From Paramacrobiotus metropolitanus (lineage: Eukaryota > Tardigrada > Eutardigrada > Parachela > Macrobiotidae): 64,000 bases of DNA. The position numbers and the translations under genes were made by a program. This document shows, piece after piece, positions 1-13,768 of the stretch (its first letter is position 1; each line of letters starts with the position of its first letter). The DNA lies in contig NW_026570495.1 in NCBI RefSeq assembly GCF_019649055.1, forward strand, positions 1 to 64,000, read 5' to 3'. A model generated the notes under the pieces. That model made no database searches. It saw only the letters and a program-made list of their open reading frames with translations, and was not told the DNA's origin.

Positions 1-452
1 AAAAAATATGGGATAATAATACCTTTAAAATGTAGACTTCCACAAGAAGTGCAGCACGGACTGTGAAGCAATCCGGCTCATTTAGAAATAAAATAATAAC
101 AACGACTGTAACAAACAATGCTTTAGATGGATACTTTACTTTAGATACAGTAAAAGTCTTCATTCATTCCATGTATTTTCCGCATATGCCACTCACTACG
201 ATATCGCCATAAAAAAGTATATCCTACAGTCAACAAATTGATTTGATCTACTTTCCTAACTCAAAAGTCATCAAGAAAAATCCGATGCTAATCAATTCTT
301 ACTACACTGTGCAATACCCAAAACATTATAGCTAAACATCCAGAAAAATGAGTAAATAATACAGTAGCTCCTTTACAGTTTACTTAGAAAACAGGATGCC
401 AGTTTTAAAATAATTTTCAGGAATAAATTAGAGTTATCAGGCTGCTACATAC
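1..452. other. intron of the PH-domain gene
   Basis: AT-rich sequence after the GTATGT donor of the second PH exon on the minus strand. I see no coding signal; the next exon lies outside the window. Confidence 0.4.
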
Positions 453-3084
453 CTGGAAAGACTGTAGCTCCTGCAACGGTCCGCAACGTGCCAATCCAAT
501 CCTGCATATCCGTGTGATTCTCCGCGGCCAGCTGGTAGATTTCGTTGGCCAGTGTGAGCGTGAAGGAGTGCTGATTGGGATTGATATTGGAAACGTGCTG
601 GCACTGGCTGAGCGTGATCACCCGCAGTGGCTCATGCGATAAGGAACTCCTGTGATCCTCGTACAGCTCCAAAATGGACGGCTCTCATCGTGGATGCAAA
701 ATAAACAATAATACGCCTTTTCCCGCTAAACAACAAAACACCCACACAGCGTTAACCACCAAAATATAAATATTTTTCGTCTTATAGCGCATAGTTTTTT
801 CACACGTCCATATGTCACACAACGACATTTTTCATTCAACTTCTTAGGATCATTGCTCGCAATTCAAAGAAATATCAGTAAGAAAAATTTCCATCGAATC
901 ATGATGCTACAAGATTCTTTCAATGAGCCGGTTTGTGTTGCATTTGTTGTTAACAAAATTCCACCCAGCAAAAAAAAGTTCAAAATCCCAAGTTTTACAG
1001 TACTTATCAAACTTATTTAAACTGTCAAATAAAATCCCACCAAAAGAACGGTATGTTGAAGCAGTTATTTTTGATTCTTTCCAATTTTTAATTAAATTAT
1101 GTAATGACCCAGCCCAATGAAAATCTTGCATACTAAAAATAAACAGTTTAGCCAGAATATCCTATAAACTATAATGTGCTGATTTCGTAATGGGAAAATG
1201 ACGCAAATCAATCAACATATGGCACCCTATCCAACAGCCCCGAAATCAGGATCGATAATCGGTTATGCAAACAGAAATGCTCAAAAGCCTAATCATAAAC
1301 TCTAAACATTTTCTAAACAATTTCTGATAAGCATTTTCACTTGTTTAAACCTAATCTCCTTCACGGCTAACATTCAAACCTCCACGGAAATTGTATTATC
1401 ATGATTCATAGAAACAATGGGCGCATTTCCGTCGAATAAAAGCGGTTCCCGAAATTACCTGATACAACCACCATCGACCGATACCGGAAAATTATTTAAA
1501 ATGGTTTGACAGTGGAATAAAAAGAAAAACACGATAATAAAATTTTAACCTGGAAATTTTCGAATTAATCGCTCAAAACCACATTCAGTACGATATCAGA
1601 ATCAATATAAAACCGACACATAAATACTGTACTGAATACGAAAACAAACTGAAACATAGAGGGAACAAATTGAAATAAATATTAATGAAGCCGGAAAAAT
1701 TCGCAACAGCTCTTCAGTGAAGCTTCAGGAAAGAAAAAAACGTGTCAAGTGAAGCTGTAACAGCGTGAACACTGTGTAAAACATCTAATAACTCATCCAG
1801 GTGTAACACAGCGAGTAAGAAATAATTTGAGGAAACGCACCCTGAAATCGTACTCGAGCATTCTCATGGCAGCAGTCACTTGAGAAATATGAGTGAGTTT
1901 GACTCACAGACGAATCTCCAGCCGATGTTTACCAACGCAAAATCATCCATTCATCACCAGAAATTTTGTATACACCTGCTTTTAAAATGAATAACACTGC
2001 TCAAAGCCCTGGACTGGGTCAGTGCACGGGCGAAACAATTGCCCGGATTATTCATCTTTTGTTTTCTGCACATATTTTCATACATTTCACACCACTCGTT
2101 TTCGCACAGATCGAACGCGGCACGGACCAGATAAAAACGGGAAAATGGAAAATCGTTACAAATCGAAAATCATAAAAGTCAAATGTCAAAATTAACAGCA
2201 ATAAAAAGCCAAGCCCCGATCATTTAGCAGCTGATCAGCGTGCTTATGTATTCTACGAGCAGAAATTCACTGGCAGAGTTCGAAAAAAAACGCGCGCCAA
2301 AATTACAATACAATTTTCAACGAAAACTTGTCACTACGTTTTTCATTGTTGCCTGATGCTATTCATGTAAAAATTCCAAGAAATAAGATAAACTGGTATT
2401 TTTAGGCGATGAGATGTAACCAGCCGGATATAAACAATTAAAAATCTGACTCACGTAATGCTTAAATTTCATTTAAAAATTTAGATTTCAATCGAAAAAT
2501 GTTGCCGCTACATACACTGTCGTTCATAAAAAAATTTCCAAGAAGCAATATAAAACACAATAACAGATTTCTCAGTACGGACTGTAAAGAAGTAAAAGTA
2601 TAGGAATATAAGCAATTAAAATCTGGCCAAAATACTATAAACTGCTGACGTACATAAAAAGCCAGCTTTCATCGCTTCAATATCTGAGTATCCGAATTTT
2701 GAATTTCCTTCATTTTTGCGAATAACAGCACAAGTTTTGGTCAGAACTCTGAACCCACTCTTCCAAACTACGGTAAAGTATTTCCTGTGCGATCTACCAA
2801 CTCACCTGTCGAGTAAAGATCCGTTTTTCCAATGGGATCAATTTTAGCTTCCCGCTTTTATAAATCTCCCGTATTTCGATGTCCTTCTGCCAGCCGTCAT
2901 CGGAGGCAGCTGACGATGTACTGCCCGTCGACAGGGACGAGAACGTGGACGACGAGGATGAATGGCTGTGCGTGGAGTGACTAGACGCGGAACTCGGCGT
3001 TCGACATGTCATTTTGCGCGGTACATCCTCATCGACAGTGCGCTGATTATGGATCCTCACCAGTAAATCTTGAAAGGACGGCAT
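453..3084 (-). CDS. PH-domain protein, DOK/IRS-like adaptor, 5' part only
   Basis: Two exons are visible. Exon 1 runs 3084 to 2806 from the ATG beginning MPSFQDLLVRIHNQ, contains a long Ser/Thr tract (about residues 28-63), and ends with KSGKLKLIPLEKR at a clean CAG|GTGAGT donor. The next exon runs 681 to 453, phase 0 in, with a GTATGT donor. It carries the core of a pleckstrin-homology fold: LELYED, LRVITLSQC, SFTLTLANEIYQLAAE and the C-terminal helix MQDWIGTLRTV with its invariant Trp. PH domains bind phosphoinositides or partner proteins at membranes, and the spacing resembles DOK and insulin-receptor-substrate adaptors. The beta-2 strand is short, so a small exon may lie in the intron between them. 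The gene continues beyond the left edge. PH identity is confident; the family is inference. The start could lie further upstream in another exon. Confidence 0.6.
682..2805 (-). other. intron between the two PH exons
   Basis: AT-rich, stop-rich in all frames, bounded on the minus strand by a GTGAGT donor and a GAGAG acceptor. A very short exon carrying the missing beta-2 strand of the PH fold could hide here, but I could not pick one out. Confidence 0.4.
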
Positions 3085-6000
3085 GGACACGCCGTTGAAC
3101 GATATACAATCCAACAGATAAAAATTCCCTTCACAATCTAACAAACGTTGACTAATCCACACCGGAGAGGATTCGAATGATGGGCCAAAATATTAGCACG
3201 TGATTTCATGAGAAAAGTTGTGTGGTAAACAGTTCGCCAAAAACCATAATTTCTCATGTGGTTGGAGTTTTTGCCCATTGAGTTATGGAAAATGCGTACC
3301 CTCGACAATAACGCTTCATACAGTCGAAAGAGCTGCTTGAGGCAGCCGAGCGGTGCACCGTTGCCACTGCGTGCTGTTGAATTGTACGTACTCCCATTGA
3401 AGGCGTGCCAGCACGTTGAGATGCACTGCGCTGCCAAGCGTTGCACTCGTACTGCAGTCTGCTACAACTCCGTCTCTCTCTCTGTTTCTCTCTCTGGTTC
3501 TCTCTCTCGACTCAAATGCGGTTTGGCCGGGGCATTCATTCATAAAATGAAACTCGCGTGAATGAATGAATGGGCCAGGTTAGCCGGCTACGCAACAGGA
3601 AGGCGGAATGTTTAGAGCGTAAAATGGAAACCGGATTTTACAGTAAAAATATGCCGTTTCAGTCAGAGAACTCAAGGATGCCATCGATTTGGTTCACACG
3701 CTGAATGAAGCAGTTTATGAGAGAATTTATTTCAGGATCCTGTTCTTGAGGATCTGCTTGTCGAATTTTTTTTATCAATCAGACTTTTACGTTCTGAATG
3801 CCACGTAAAATAAACGAATAATTCCAGAAGACCGCGTTAAATTAAATGCAATATAATCTCAGAATTTGTTCCGTTTTTAGACTATTACTGTCCACATTTT
3901 ATTTTTATATCAAACAAATTATCAGGGGAAATTCAATACATGTAAGAAAGCGTCGATGCTAATTAGAACACCTGTTGCTCCATTACTCTGCGGATGATAT
4001 TATCGTTAATCTTTATTGCTAATTATTACCAAATGTCTTAACAGCATCAGTAAGCATTTAACAGCTTTTTTCCCACAATGATGCATTTCCTTGCCGGTTG
4101 GTGTGGTCAGTCGAGAACAGTGCGTTTTATCGACGGTTGGGCAAATAATAATCTGGCTGAACATCAGCGTCATCTTCGTCTCGGCTTTTCCATATCGGTC
4201 AGTTTAATCAGCAAGCGCCTTGTGTAACACTCTACAGCGCATACCGACCGCCCGCCCTTCAGTCCACAATGAATGAATGATTCACATCCACATATATTTT
4301 TCATGCCATAGATCAAAAGATTCCGCTAAATGCAGAGCAATCATCATCAGTGATCTGCTGCATGGTGGATATACGGCTGGTCATTCATGCCATGGCTAAC
4401 ATAACGTTGTTCATAGTTGCAACGGAATGGAAATACTGTTAATTATGTGTGCGAACCGGGTTCTTATTACTGACTCATGGTCAGGCATAAAAAAAGCAGC
4501 CGCAACATAGGTCAACTTTACAAGACGCTCGCTGAGTGTGAATCGCACTGTTTTAGAATGTCCATAATATGGAAATAAGCGATTGCATACCCCGGGGTCT
4601 ATAATAAGCCTCGTATCATTAAAAACGTTTACAAATTAATTTAATAACAGCATACGTACGAGCCTTTAATTTACCGTTTTGTAAATACAAACTGCATATA
4701 TAAATATATTTTCTATAATTTGTTTATATAAAATATTTTGGAAATTACAGTATCCGTACTGGACCGTACATGCGCTCAAGACAAACATATTAATAACATC
4801 GACTTCCGTTTGTGTATTTGACTTATTTTCGAATTTCCTGCTGCCAGTCTGGAAAAAAACTCCTGGTTTCAAAATTTCGCATACAGTTCGATTAAAATAT
4901 TTGGTAGGCTTCTATTCGACGCAAGTTTCCTATATAGCATAGCATTTTATCGGTTTTCTACAACACGGCCTTACATATACGTATATAAAGTTCAACTGCA
5001 TACAGATACATGTTATACTTTAAACTTATCATCTTTAATAAAATTTCGTTAAATAATTCAAATTGTGTGATTTAGGCATTACCTTTTGCGTTATACTACG
5101 CATGTGTAATATTAGTATACATAAAAGGCCTATATCTGTGACAGTTATTCATAATTCCAGTAACATCGATCGGTGCTCGTAAATTTAAGTTTAACCAGAT
5201 ATAATAATACAAACATTAAAGAACAATTTGCAAATGGATGGGTAAACGGTTATGCGATCAGATTACATCCCATCCATTGCCGAGTGACATTTTCCGCAGC
5301 ATTACTCGCACAATCTCAGGATCATTCGGCAGTTCATTTGCATTGGCGATCAGGTTGTGGAATTAATTATCCGGCTTGCAATGTGCATCCTGTGCATGAC
5401 AATCATACTGCGCATGCCGGTGTCGACGTTGCGATGCACTCCGGTCACGTGATCACTGTCCAGCCGGATGTATGTACATAATACCGCAGTCCGGCAGATG
5501 AAGAGGACACACCTAGTTTCGAGTACTTATATGAACGCCCGTGCGTGCCTGTAAATTCTGCATATCAAAAGGGAAGGGGCCGCCACCTATCTACTGCCGC
5601 CTGCCGGTATATTAAGAATTTAGGATCCAAAGGTGCACTTCTATAATTCTATCCACACATCTTAAAGAGTTTAAGACCGTGCTACGGTTCTGACGTCCAC
5701 TTATACGATGATTTATGCTAATGAGAATCGGAATGGCGCTTAGCACTTCCATTCACCATAAATTAACTGGAGAATCTCATTCATTGTAGTCATCTGGGAA
5801 CGTGCCTATTTAAAGTTTATGGCGCTCGATGAAGTGCGAAATAAATCCAATCCTCGTTCTGTGTCTTTGAAACAGAGCATTGCTTTAACCGATCAACTGT
5901 ACGGTACAGCTCTACAAGTGATATACATATTGCTTTAATTATTAATTTTGATATACAGGTATACTTCTATCTGTCACGGTGAGAAATTTGCGGACTGTCT

Positions 6001-7889
6001 TGGTAAACTATCTAAAGCATATAATTTTAATATTTGGATGTTTTTGGTAAAATAATTAGTGTGATAATGTGCAATAACGTGCTATAATTCAGCCCTTGCC
6101 TGTGGTATCTTTTTGAAACTCGTAATAAATATTCCAATTATGGCAGATGAATTCAAGTGACGCTGGAGCTAAGTACAAAAACATGCATGCACCATGTCCC
6201 ATTACGCTTTTTAATTTTATTATATAACTTTTTACATAGTTATGCCGCTTACACTTTGAAATCAACCCGTACAGTACACACTGCAGTACTAACAGAGTTT
6301 TCTCGCTAAGTTGTGGTCGCTAATTATTTGAAAACAAAATACAACACCATGCAACAAAATATAATACAAAAATTAAATTTTCTGCTTGGTTTTTCCATGT
6401 ACAGAGTACATTCTATGTTCTTCGAGGTTTTTTCATTGGGGGAATAAAAAAACATTTGCACGGAAACAGTCGAAACAAATCTGGTAGAAAAAAATGTATT
6501 CATGGTAAAAGTAAGAGAGTATGGTCAAATAAAATCTCTCACATCAAGTCGTTGCACATGGTCAATCAATCATGGCATTATTTTGATTTTTAGCGGCAAC
6601 TTTTACATGTTGCCATCCGGTGTAATTGTCCGGTCAACCACAAAAACAACAAGTACCGGTTTGGTGAGGCCCAAAACATGCTAGACGGCAGACAATTAGT
6701 TAGTTCCGACAACTTGATTTCATACTGTGCCGATAATCTAATATTACTGCAGACAGCCGTACATATACTGCTGGCGGATGTACAATATGCCGCGCATCTC
6801 TGTCACCTTTTGCCGGAGACGCGCATTAAAACAAACCATGTGCGCGCGATGTTAGCATAAGCCCCATTAGGATTTCCTGTAGCACAGCAGCGCATCACAC
6901 ACGGTGTTGTACCGGGGTTATTTATACAAGCCCCGGAGGAGGATGCTGTGTGGTTGTGGTCACTCATAACGGTTAATGCCGAAGAGTGCGTGTGTGTGTA
7001 TCTTCACGCGCACACATTTCCGTCTATTCGACATCTTAACCGTTATTAATATATCCGCTACTTAAAATGAGTTATGTGGCCGCGATTTTGATTTGAACCA
7101 ACTGTTCCACATTCTAATGTCGTCAACGCTGGATCGTCTCCGCGTTGTAAGACGGACGATGAGAATTTTCACACCATTAAATTATGGTGGGAAAATGTCG
7201 TGGAATTAGAATTTTAGCCACTCGTTGATGAAGTTCAGCTGTCAGGCAGAATCTTCGCTTTTAGGATGGGCAATGGTCCGGTGTCGAAAATGCTACAACA
7301 AGGATTTTTGGTTATATTCCTTCTCACAATTGCGGTTAACAATTGTACCAATCTGCCGTCATATTTTTGAAATCTGGGTTTCTCAAAAATCACTTTCATC
7401 TCACATGCGGAAAATAAAAAGATACGTCACAATCTACAGATTTACTAATTATAAACAATCTTGTTGCAGTCGGTCATTGAGTATTATTGTATTCAGACAT
7501 CCAAAACATATTCCGCCACTGTTCTATGTTACGTTACTGTATAGCAGCCGATGCCCAACTGCTTGGTTTTGATACAACGTCAGATTATAAAATGTCTATC
7601 GTTGATTTTGGTGTGTAGGCATTTTTTTCATGCCTATACAACGGTACAGTAACATCACTTTTATTAGTTTTATATGTTCGAACCGTTGTAATAATTACTG
7701 CGTTTACTATTCCGAATACGAAATACATTCTGAAAAACGGCTGCAAAAATTTTTTAGACTTGCCGCAATTAATTTGAATTTTAAGAAATGCAGAACATTT
7801 TGACTTGTGAGCAATTATTTCGGAACGCGAAGTATACATGCCAAAATAAATAAATAAATGTCAAAATCAGCTCAAGATACACGTCATTA
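3085..7889. other. intergenic stretch without recognised genes
   Basis: Only short open frames with no protein-like composition occur here. It lies between the divergent-side start of the PH gene and the 3' end of HPS1. It includes the GAGA tract, a GT-rich run near 6990 and many AT-rich stretches. I support no gene in it. Confidence 0.4.
3466..3515 (-). promoter_or_regulatory. GAGA-type purine tract upstream of the PH gene
   Basis: About 45 bases of TCTCTC repeats on the plus strand, that is GAGAGA on the coding strand of the PH gene, roughly 390 bases upstream of its predicted ATG. GAGA tracts are common near invertebrate promoters. It may equally be a plain microsatellite. Confidence 0.25.
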
Positions 7890-10800
7890 TCAATATAACA
7901 AGCGTGTTATTAAAGATTGCTGTTTTCGCGGTCGGGCGGATGTTGTTGTGGTCAGTTGAGTGAGCCGGTCGATGAGTCGTTGCTGCAGGTTGCGTATGCG
8001 ATTGCCGGAAGTGGAGGGGATATGCCACGTGAACAGTTCGTAGCGGTGAGGGGTTTTCGTACTTGCTGGTGCTGGTTGGCTGATTTAATAATTGAACAAA
8101 CAATTGAAGAATGCAGTTACAGTAGATAAATATTTAATGTGTTAATTTATAAATACTAATAACCTAATGTGGGCATATATGTGCGTTTCTCATCCATATT
8201 TCCCGTAAATTTCAGCTATGTTTTGCAAGCAATTACATGGTTCTGCGCACCTTGTTCTGATTGCGTCGAATTGACTGTACGCACACACTCGCCCATGATT
8301 TTCCACTATGATTGGTTGTTGCAGCGATCTTGTTCGCGTTGGAATGAGATCCAAAATTAAATTGATGTCATTCAATATCTGTAACATGCAAACTGTTTAT
8401 TGGGTGAATGCTGCAGTCCAAATCATAACTAATATTAAAAACTAATCGTAAATACGTTGTTCTGCAATCGGGATATACGAGTATGTATACGGTATCCTGA
8501 TGCTACCCTCGTGTGGGTGTTTAACGATGGCTTATATGTGCCACTGTTCATGCTCGTGCGATCAAGGACTGGCTAAATCACCGTTGCATAGTGCATATCC
8601 CGTTGTACAAGTACACTGTACAGTACAGAGAGCGGAAAACGCCTGCTTGTGCCTTGTAGTAGTAAAATGTATAAAATTTTATTATTGCCAATCTTTTATT
8701 ACCAAAAGCATGTCCGTACTGGTTGAGTTTTCACTATTTACAATTTGATCATGTATCTTATCACTTTTTTAATTATTACGGCATTTTACGGCTCTTACGA
8801 TCAAAACAATCAATTTATTAGAATACTTCTACTGATGTAATATCACACTGGCATGCTGCAGCATCGAAAGATTTATTTTACCCTAATATCTGCCACTATT
8901 TTCAAAAGCTTTTGTTTTCATGTGCTTCAAAAAATATTTGTTTTTAAAAAATATTATCCAGTTTCTGGTAGTTCGCTTTCCCAACTGTTTCAAAAGCTTT
9001 CTAAGCATGTTTGCAACGGAAAAGCGAAATCAGTTCCACGCACAGGAGCAGATACATACAACTTAAGTAACTCTGCAATAAGAAACTGTGTGCGTTTACC
9101 ATACTACGGCTGCTTTCCGCTAGTGATGGTGACAGACAAAATTCTGCCTGGCGATCCACAAAAACAAAATGTTTAACGTCACCGGCATCTCGCAGTACGT
9201 CGGAGATTGCGATTTTGGACGCCAGCTTGGCTGTGATGAACGAATTCATATCTCTCAAACGTTCAGAAATAATTTGTTGAGCGGTCTTCATCCCCAGCAT
9301 GAGATTCCGCCATTCATTGTTCCCATGAGGATCCAGGCAACTGGAGCTGATGTAGGAGATAATTATGCGTTTTATCTGTTCTGTATACGTTGCAGACTGA
9401 GCTAGCCAGGTAGAGGAAATCGGAAAGTGTGAGTTCTTTAAAATCGTGCGCAAATTTGAGACCACATTCTGGGCGCCGAGGGACAACTACAAAAGTATAA
9501 GGCCTATATATATATTTTAGATAAGGTCAAGGTGGTCACAGGTGCAATGCTGATCATGGGTTTGCATGGTGCATAATATATTCTCAGTGACCTTTTTATA
9601 TTCCGGAGCACGGATAACTTTTTCCATAATCTCCAAAAGTTTGAGCATTTCTTTTTTGCTGGACTGAGATTCTTGGTACTTGGTTGAGTGCACATGGGTT
9701 ACCATAATCTGGAGGGCATCATACAAATACGACACCAAGTTTCCGCTTTGAGCCTAAAAGTTAATTAAGGAAGAATTTACCTATGTGCAGTTACAATACA
9801 ACATAAACGTTTATAATGTTTTTCCACGAACTCGGCCTATTAATGCGAGATGAAAGGATGGGGAAATTTTTAGCACGTGCACCCGGTGCGGTCGAATAGC
9901 GCCGTTACTGTGGCGGAAGAGCAGCGTAAAAAGATGACCAGTTCGGCATGACGGATATGGATGGTATGCTCTTAAAGTTCACCGTATCCGAGCTGGGCAG
10001 TGGCGCGAAAGATCCACTGGATGAATTTGCGCAGGAAGAACTGGGACTTGTGGAATCCTTGTCCTCCAGATGGATCACCTATCATGAGAAAACACCAATT
10101 TAGCATTTAAATTTAGTTTTATACGGTAAAAAAGTTTGTATCCTATCATATACTTGTCGGACATTGTTTCCTGCGGATGAATATTCAGAGACTGATGAGG
10201 AAGAAAAATCCAGCAACATGGATAATAACGTAGCATCTTGAAAATCAATGGTGTTCTCGGAATCAATGCTAAAACACAAAATTAAAATCTCGTTTACAAA
10301 GTATTTGCGCTTTTCGAATGGGTAATAATTGGTTGAATAAATTTTCTCCATAAACATGGAATCTTGCATGTGCGAGGGTCTATCGCAACCTTCTCGCGGA
10401 CGCTTAAATAATATTTTCTCACCGGTGATGAGAATGAGCAGTTATAACCTTTCCCATGCAATACAAGTTTATTTCCTCGATAGAGTATTTGAAAGGGTCC
10501 AGATTGAGGATCTTTTTTAAGGCCGACTCACAGCTTTCTACTATGCTTTCCGGAAGGAAAACGTGTTCTGCAAGCTGTATGCATAATATAATATTACTGT
10601 ACACAACTCTATAATACTACAATAGATTGTGTTTCTAGAGAATGCGTGGTAAACTATTAGTAATGTGTGCTATTGCGCATACGTGTAAAGTGTACCGCCT
10701 ACAGAACTTACTTGAAAGATGCAAGTCGGCTCTTCCTTGGCGAATCTTTCCAAATTTTTTACCGCATTCTTAATTAGCCAGTATTCGTCAGCGGGATCCT

Positions 10801-11661
10801 GATCTCCATCGTCAAGGAAAATGCTGGAAATAAGCAATGGCTACGTAGGCATAAGCAAAATATGTTTCCACATTTGGTATGTATACTTGGAGTGGAATGA
10901 TACGAATCCCATTCGAAACAGCCGTTTAATAGTTAATCCCAAGAATGTCACATAATGGAACGGAAGCGTGGAGGCCAGGATGCATGTTAATTCCATCACC
11001 TGTATTGTTTAAACGTCAGTAACAAAAACTATCATCAAACGCCAACGGCAGTGGTAAAACAGGGTACATAATAGAGTAGTTTAAACACGTCTATAATTAT
11101 AATTAATAAGCCACAGAGGAATAACTATGCATCCGGATCCATGCGCAAATGAATCTATGCCCTGGATAACTACTCTACATAGAAGCGGTGAAAGATTAAA
11201 ATTTACAGCATAATTTTACTTTTATCTGTTTACCCATATATATAGCGTACATACGCGGAAGAAAAGCAGATGAATGTTGTTGGTACCTTCCATAATACGA
11301 AAACCATCGGATAGCTCGGAAGCCAGGAACATGTGCGATGCCAAAAGTGGCGTGAAGAAGTAGCTAATATCTTCCACAGAATCATTCTTCTAGATTCCAA
11401 AGAAAACATAGTACTTAATTTCATTACGATATCTATAATAATTACAGTACCATACACATAAATAGTCAAAAAGGCAAACAGTTTGTTGACAAGTGGCGAA
11501 ACATGCGCCGCATAAAGTACCCAGTTGTCATCCCTATTTAAATCCGATGAACATCCACTGGATCTCCGCTGGAGACTTTGTGTAATCAACCCAAGCAGCT
11601 CCTCATCGCAAGCATGGTAAACCAATTTCTGCAGGTTCTCGAAACAGAAAATCCCGTACAT
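7890..11661 (-). CDS. HPS1: HPS1 orthologue, BLOC-3 complex subunit
   Basis: Multi-exon longin-type protein. HPS1 with HPS4 forms BLOC-3, the exchange factor for Rab32/38 in lysosome-related organelle biogenesis. Visible exons on the minus strand: 11661 to about 11455 (ATG, MYGIFCFENLQKLVYHA); 11389-11255; 10999-10904 (ILASTLPFHYVTFLGL); 10823-10712 (LERFAKEEPTCIFQ); 10567-10423 (FLPESIVESCESALKKIL); about 10268-10160; a Ser-rich linker near 10075-9890; 9752 to about 9520; about 9435-9100 (STWL, then DVKHFVFVDRQ and SPSL); and a last exon about 8060-7890 (HRYELFTWHIPS, IRNLQQRLIDRL, stop TGA). Their order and spacing follow vertebrate HPS1 from N to C terminus, including the FxYVDR...APSL block and the RCYELLALH-like C terminus. 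At least one exon between 9100 and 8080 was not found. Introns near 11.42 kb are about 60 bp. Confidence 0.75.
8081..9099 (-). other. HPS1 region with unassigned exon(s)
   Basis: Between the exon ending at the GTAAAC donor (9099) and the last exon, the family expects about 100 more residues (aromatic-rich beta strands). The stretch is AT-rich and I cannot identify them. Either the exons are divergent or this part is lost. Confidence 0.3.
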
Positions 11662-12917
11662 TTTTAATACCTGGTTGCATTAATGCGAAACAATATTATG
11701 GGATACAACTGCAGACAATCAGGAACGATAGGCAATATACCTTTTAGCTAGAAAATTTAGATACTCGCACTAACAACAAGGTGCGCGCAGATAATCTGAA
11801 AAGCACATTACATAAACTTCTTTGTAGTGTTTTGCTTTAATCGTACGCATCTCGTAGATCTAGAGTTCTGGTAATTCTTCTGAACGTAGATTTTCTATAC
11901 TTCCAGTGCCTACTATTCATTACCGTACTCCTGCTGTGTGAAAGATCCGCGATATGTGGATTATCTTAATCACAAAATAAACAGCATGAGATGATAACGC
12001 TATCGCTGTACACTCCAAGGTGTCTATTCGAGTAAGCACGCTAAAGCAAAGGACCCTCTCTCTTAAGATACAGCACCTTAGAGATTTTGCTGCTGAGCTT
12101 AGGACTTGTGTTATTTCACAAATTTCCTAGCGGAAATAGACTTTTCCCACAATAATGCAGTCAGACACAAGACCAATATCATTGGAAATCCGAGGTTACT
12201 TCACAGTCATTAGAGTAAACATAAAATGCTAAAAGACATTTTTATTATTATGGAATCAGCTTTAGATGGTTACGGCATAACGAGTGCCTCGTCTCGATAT
12301 TCTTGCAAAGAAATACCGGCGCAACTGGCTGGTCAGCCGTTGATCTTTCAACCCGGTTCGCCAGGTAGCACTTTTTTGACGTGTGTTGTGCAGACCAGAG
12401 ACGTGACGGCGACAGTATGTTTAAGTAGAGTTATCGCGCAATGTTTGACGTTAATTGGTACGTCTGGAGTACGTAGACTACGTAAAATTACAACGAAATT
12501 GTTACAATTAAAACGCATCCGTCCTGGCTCCGTATTTTGACGGTGCTCGGCACATCTAATCCATGAATGCCTTTTTACGAAATCGAACCGGGCAACTACT
12601 GTACAAGTAAAAGTACATACCGGTTATGTGCGTGAGTCGTAAGTGCAAAATCGTGCTTATTTTTATTATCTAAAAATGGTATCTCATACTACCTAAATTC
12701 AGTGAAAAGTCATCACTGAAATGCGAAACAAAATTACGGAAATTGTGTGCCATCTTTTTTGGTAAATGTGTGTTGAGTAGTATAGCTGGTGATGGTACAA
12801 TACGGTACATACAGAGTATATAAATATGCTACAACAATTCAGTCATACTTACTGGTTAGTAAAAATAAGTAATGAGTTAGCTCCAGTGCTACGGTGGCAA
12901 AATCGTTACACTCATGA
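11662..12917. other. spacer upstream of HPS1
   Basis: No convincing gene. An open frame at 12226-12540 on the plus strand has no domain I recognise and no support from splice sites. The stretch presumably holds the HPS1 promoter and the 3' flank of the receptor gene. Confidence 0.35.
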
Positions 12918-13768
12918 CTATTTTGTGTTTACAATGCGGGTGTTCCCTGTTTGTAAATGCGGGGGACGTTCCGCCTCCGGTATTTTGCAGTACCGAATCA
13001 TCTTGACAGTCCGCTTTAAAAAATCCCGGCTGACTGCACAATACAGAAAAAATTTTAGGGAAATTCCGGCGAAGAGGCAGTTTCTATATCCCACCGCTCC
13101 AATGACAGCCTGCTCTACGGTAAAGTGAAACAAGCATCCCTGCTCCAAGGCTTGACTAATATTCCATAGGAGAAGCGGTACTTTGGCAAAAAGGTCGGCA
13201 ATTACGGCCGCTACAAGCATCTGGAAGGCGGCGGCAGACTGCTTTTCCCCACCATGCGCCCTGATATTTTTATCTGGTTTTGGCGGAGTCATCGGCAGTG
13301 CGGCGTTCGAATTATTATTATTTTTAGGGACATTCTTGTTCTTTTGCAGTTTTCGCATAAGACGACGCTGCACCAACCGCCCTCCGGCGGTTACGTTAGA
13401 AACAATTACGACAATCATCGTAAACAGCGGAACCAGCATCTGTAATAACAGCTAAGCTTGTCAGTGATTAAGCGATCCTGTGGCGTCAAAGGTCACTTAC
13501 GTGACTGGCAAAGAATTCCACCGTGTGCCACTGTTTAGCCCAAGTGTCGCGAGCGCGAGCGTCTGCCTGTGTAGCGAATGTGGCTATTTCCGACATAAAG
13601 GCTGCCAGAGCAAATGGGATTATGCAGATCAAGAATATTCGGACGCGGCGCACCGTGAAGGTTGTTGCGAAGCGCAGTGGCGCGCAGATGGTCAAAACTC
13701 GGGTCAGACTGTAAGCTGTAATGGTCCAGTCGGAACACAAAGCAGCGGCATAACCTGTGAAACCAGTG
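12918..13768 (-). CDS. rhodopsin-family (class A) GPCR, helices 3-7, 5' end missing
   Basis: Two exons separated by a 61-bp intron (13440-13500, GTAAGT...TTACAG). The 5' exon (about 13768-13501) carries helix 3, TAYSLTRVLTICAPLRF, where TRV replaces the usual DRY, then helix 4 (IFLICIIPFALAAFM). The 3' exon (13439-12918) carries helix 5 (VPLFTMIVVIVSN), a basic and Asn-rich third loop, helix 6 (VIADLFAKVPLLLW), helix 7, and SLKFFLYCAVSRDF at the place of NPxxY plus helix 8. That last motif resembles invertebrate neuropeptide or FMRFamide-type receptors. Helices 1-2 are not visible between this exon and the retrotransposon at 15272, although an acceptor (AAAATAG) precedes helix 3. They may lie in a more distant exon or be lost. 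Ligand unknown. Confidence 0.65.

Noticed and set aside
3256-3561. Open frames over the TCTCTC tract
   Set aside because: Low-complexity sequence open by composition; opposite frames equally open.
5173-5481. Plus-strand frame rich in His and Cys
   Set aside because: No motif, no neighbours, and spacing of Cys/His does not fit a known finger.
7917-8129. Plus-strand open frame of 70 codons
   Set aside because: Antisense to the last HPS1 exon, whose minus-strand reading matches the family.
12226-12540. Plus-strand open frame of 104 codons
   Set aside because: No recognised domain, no splice context, composition not clearly protein-like.
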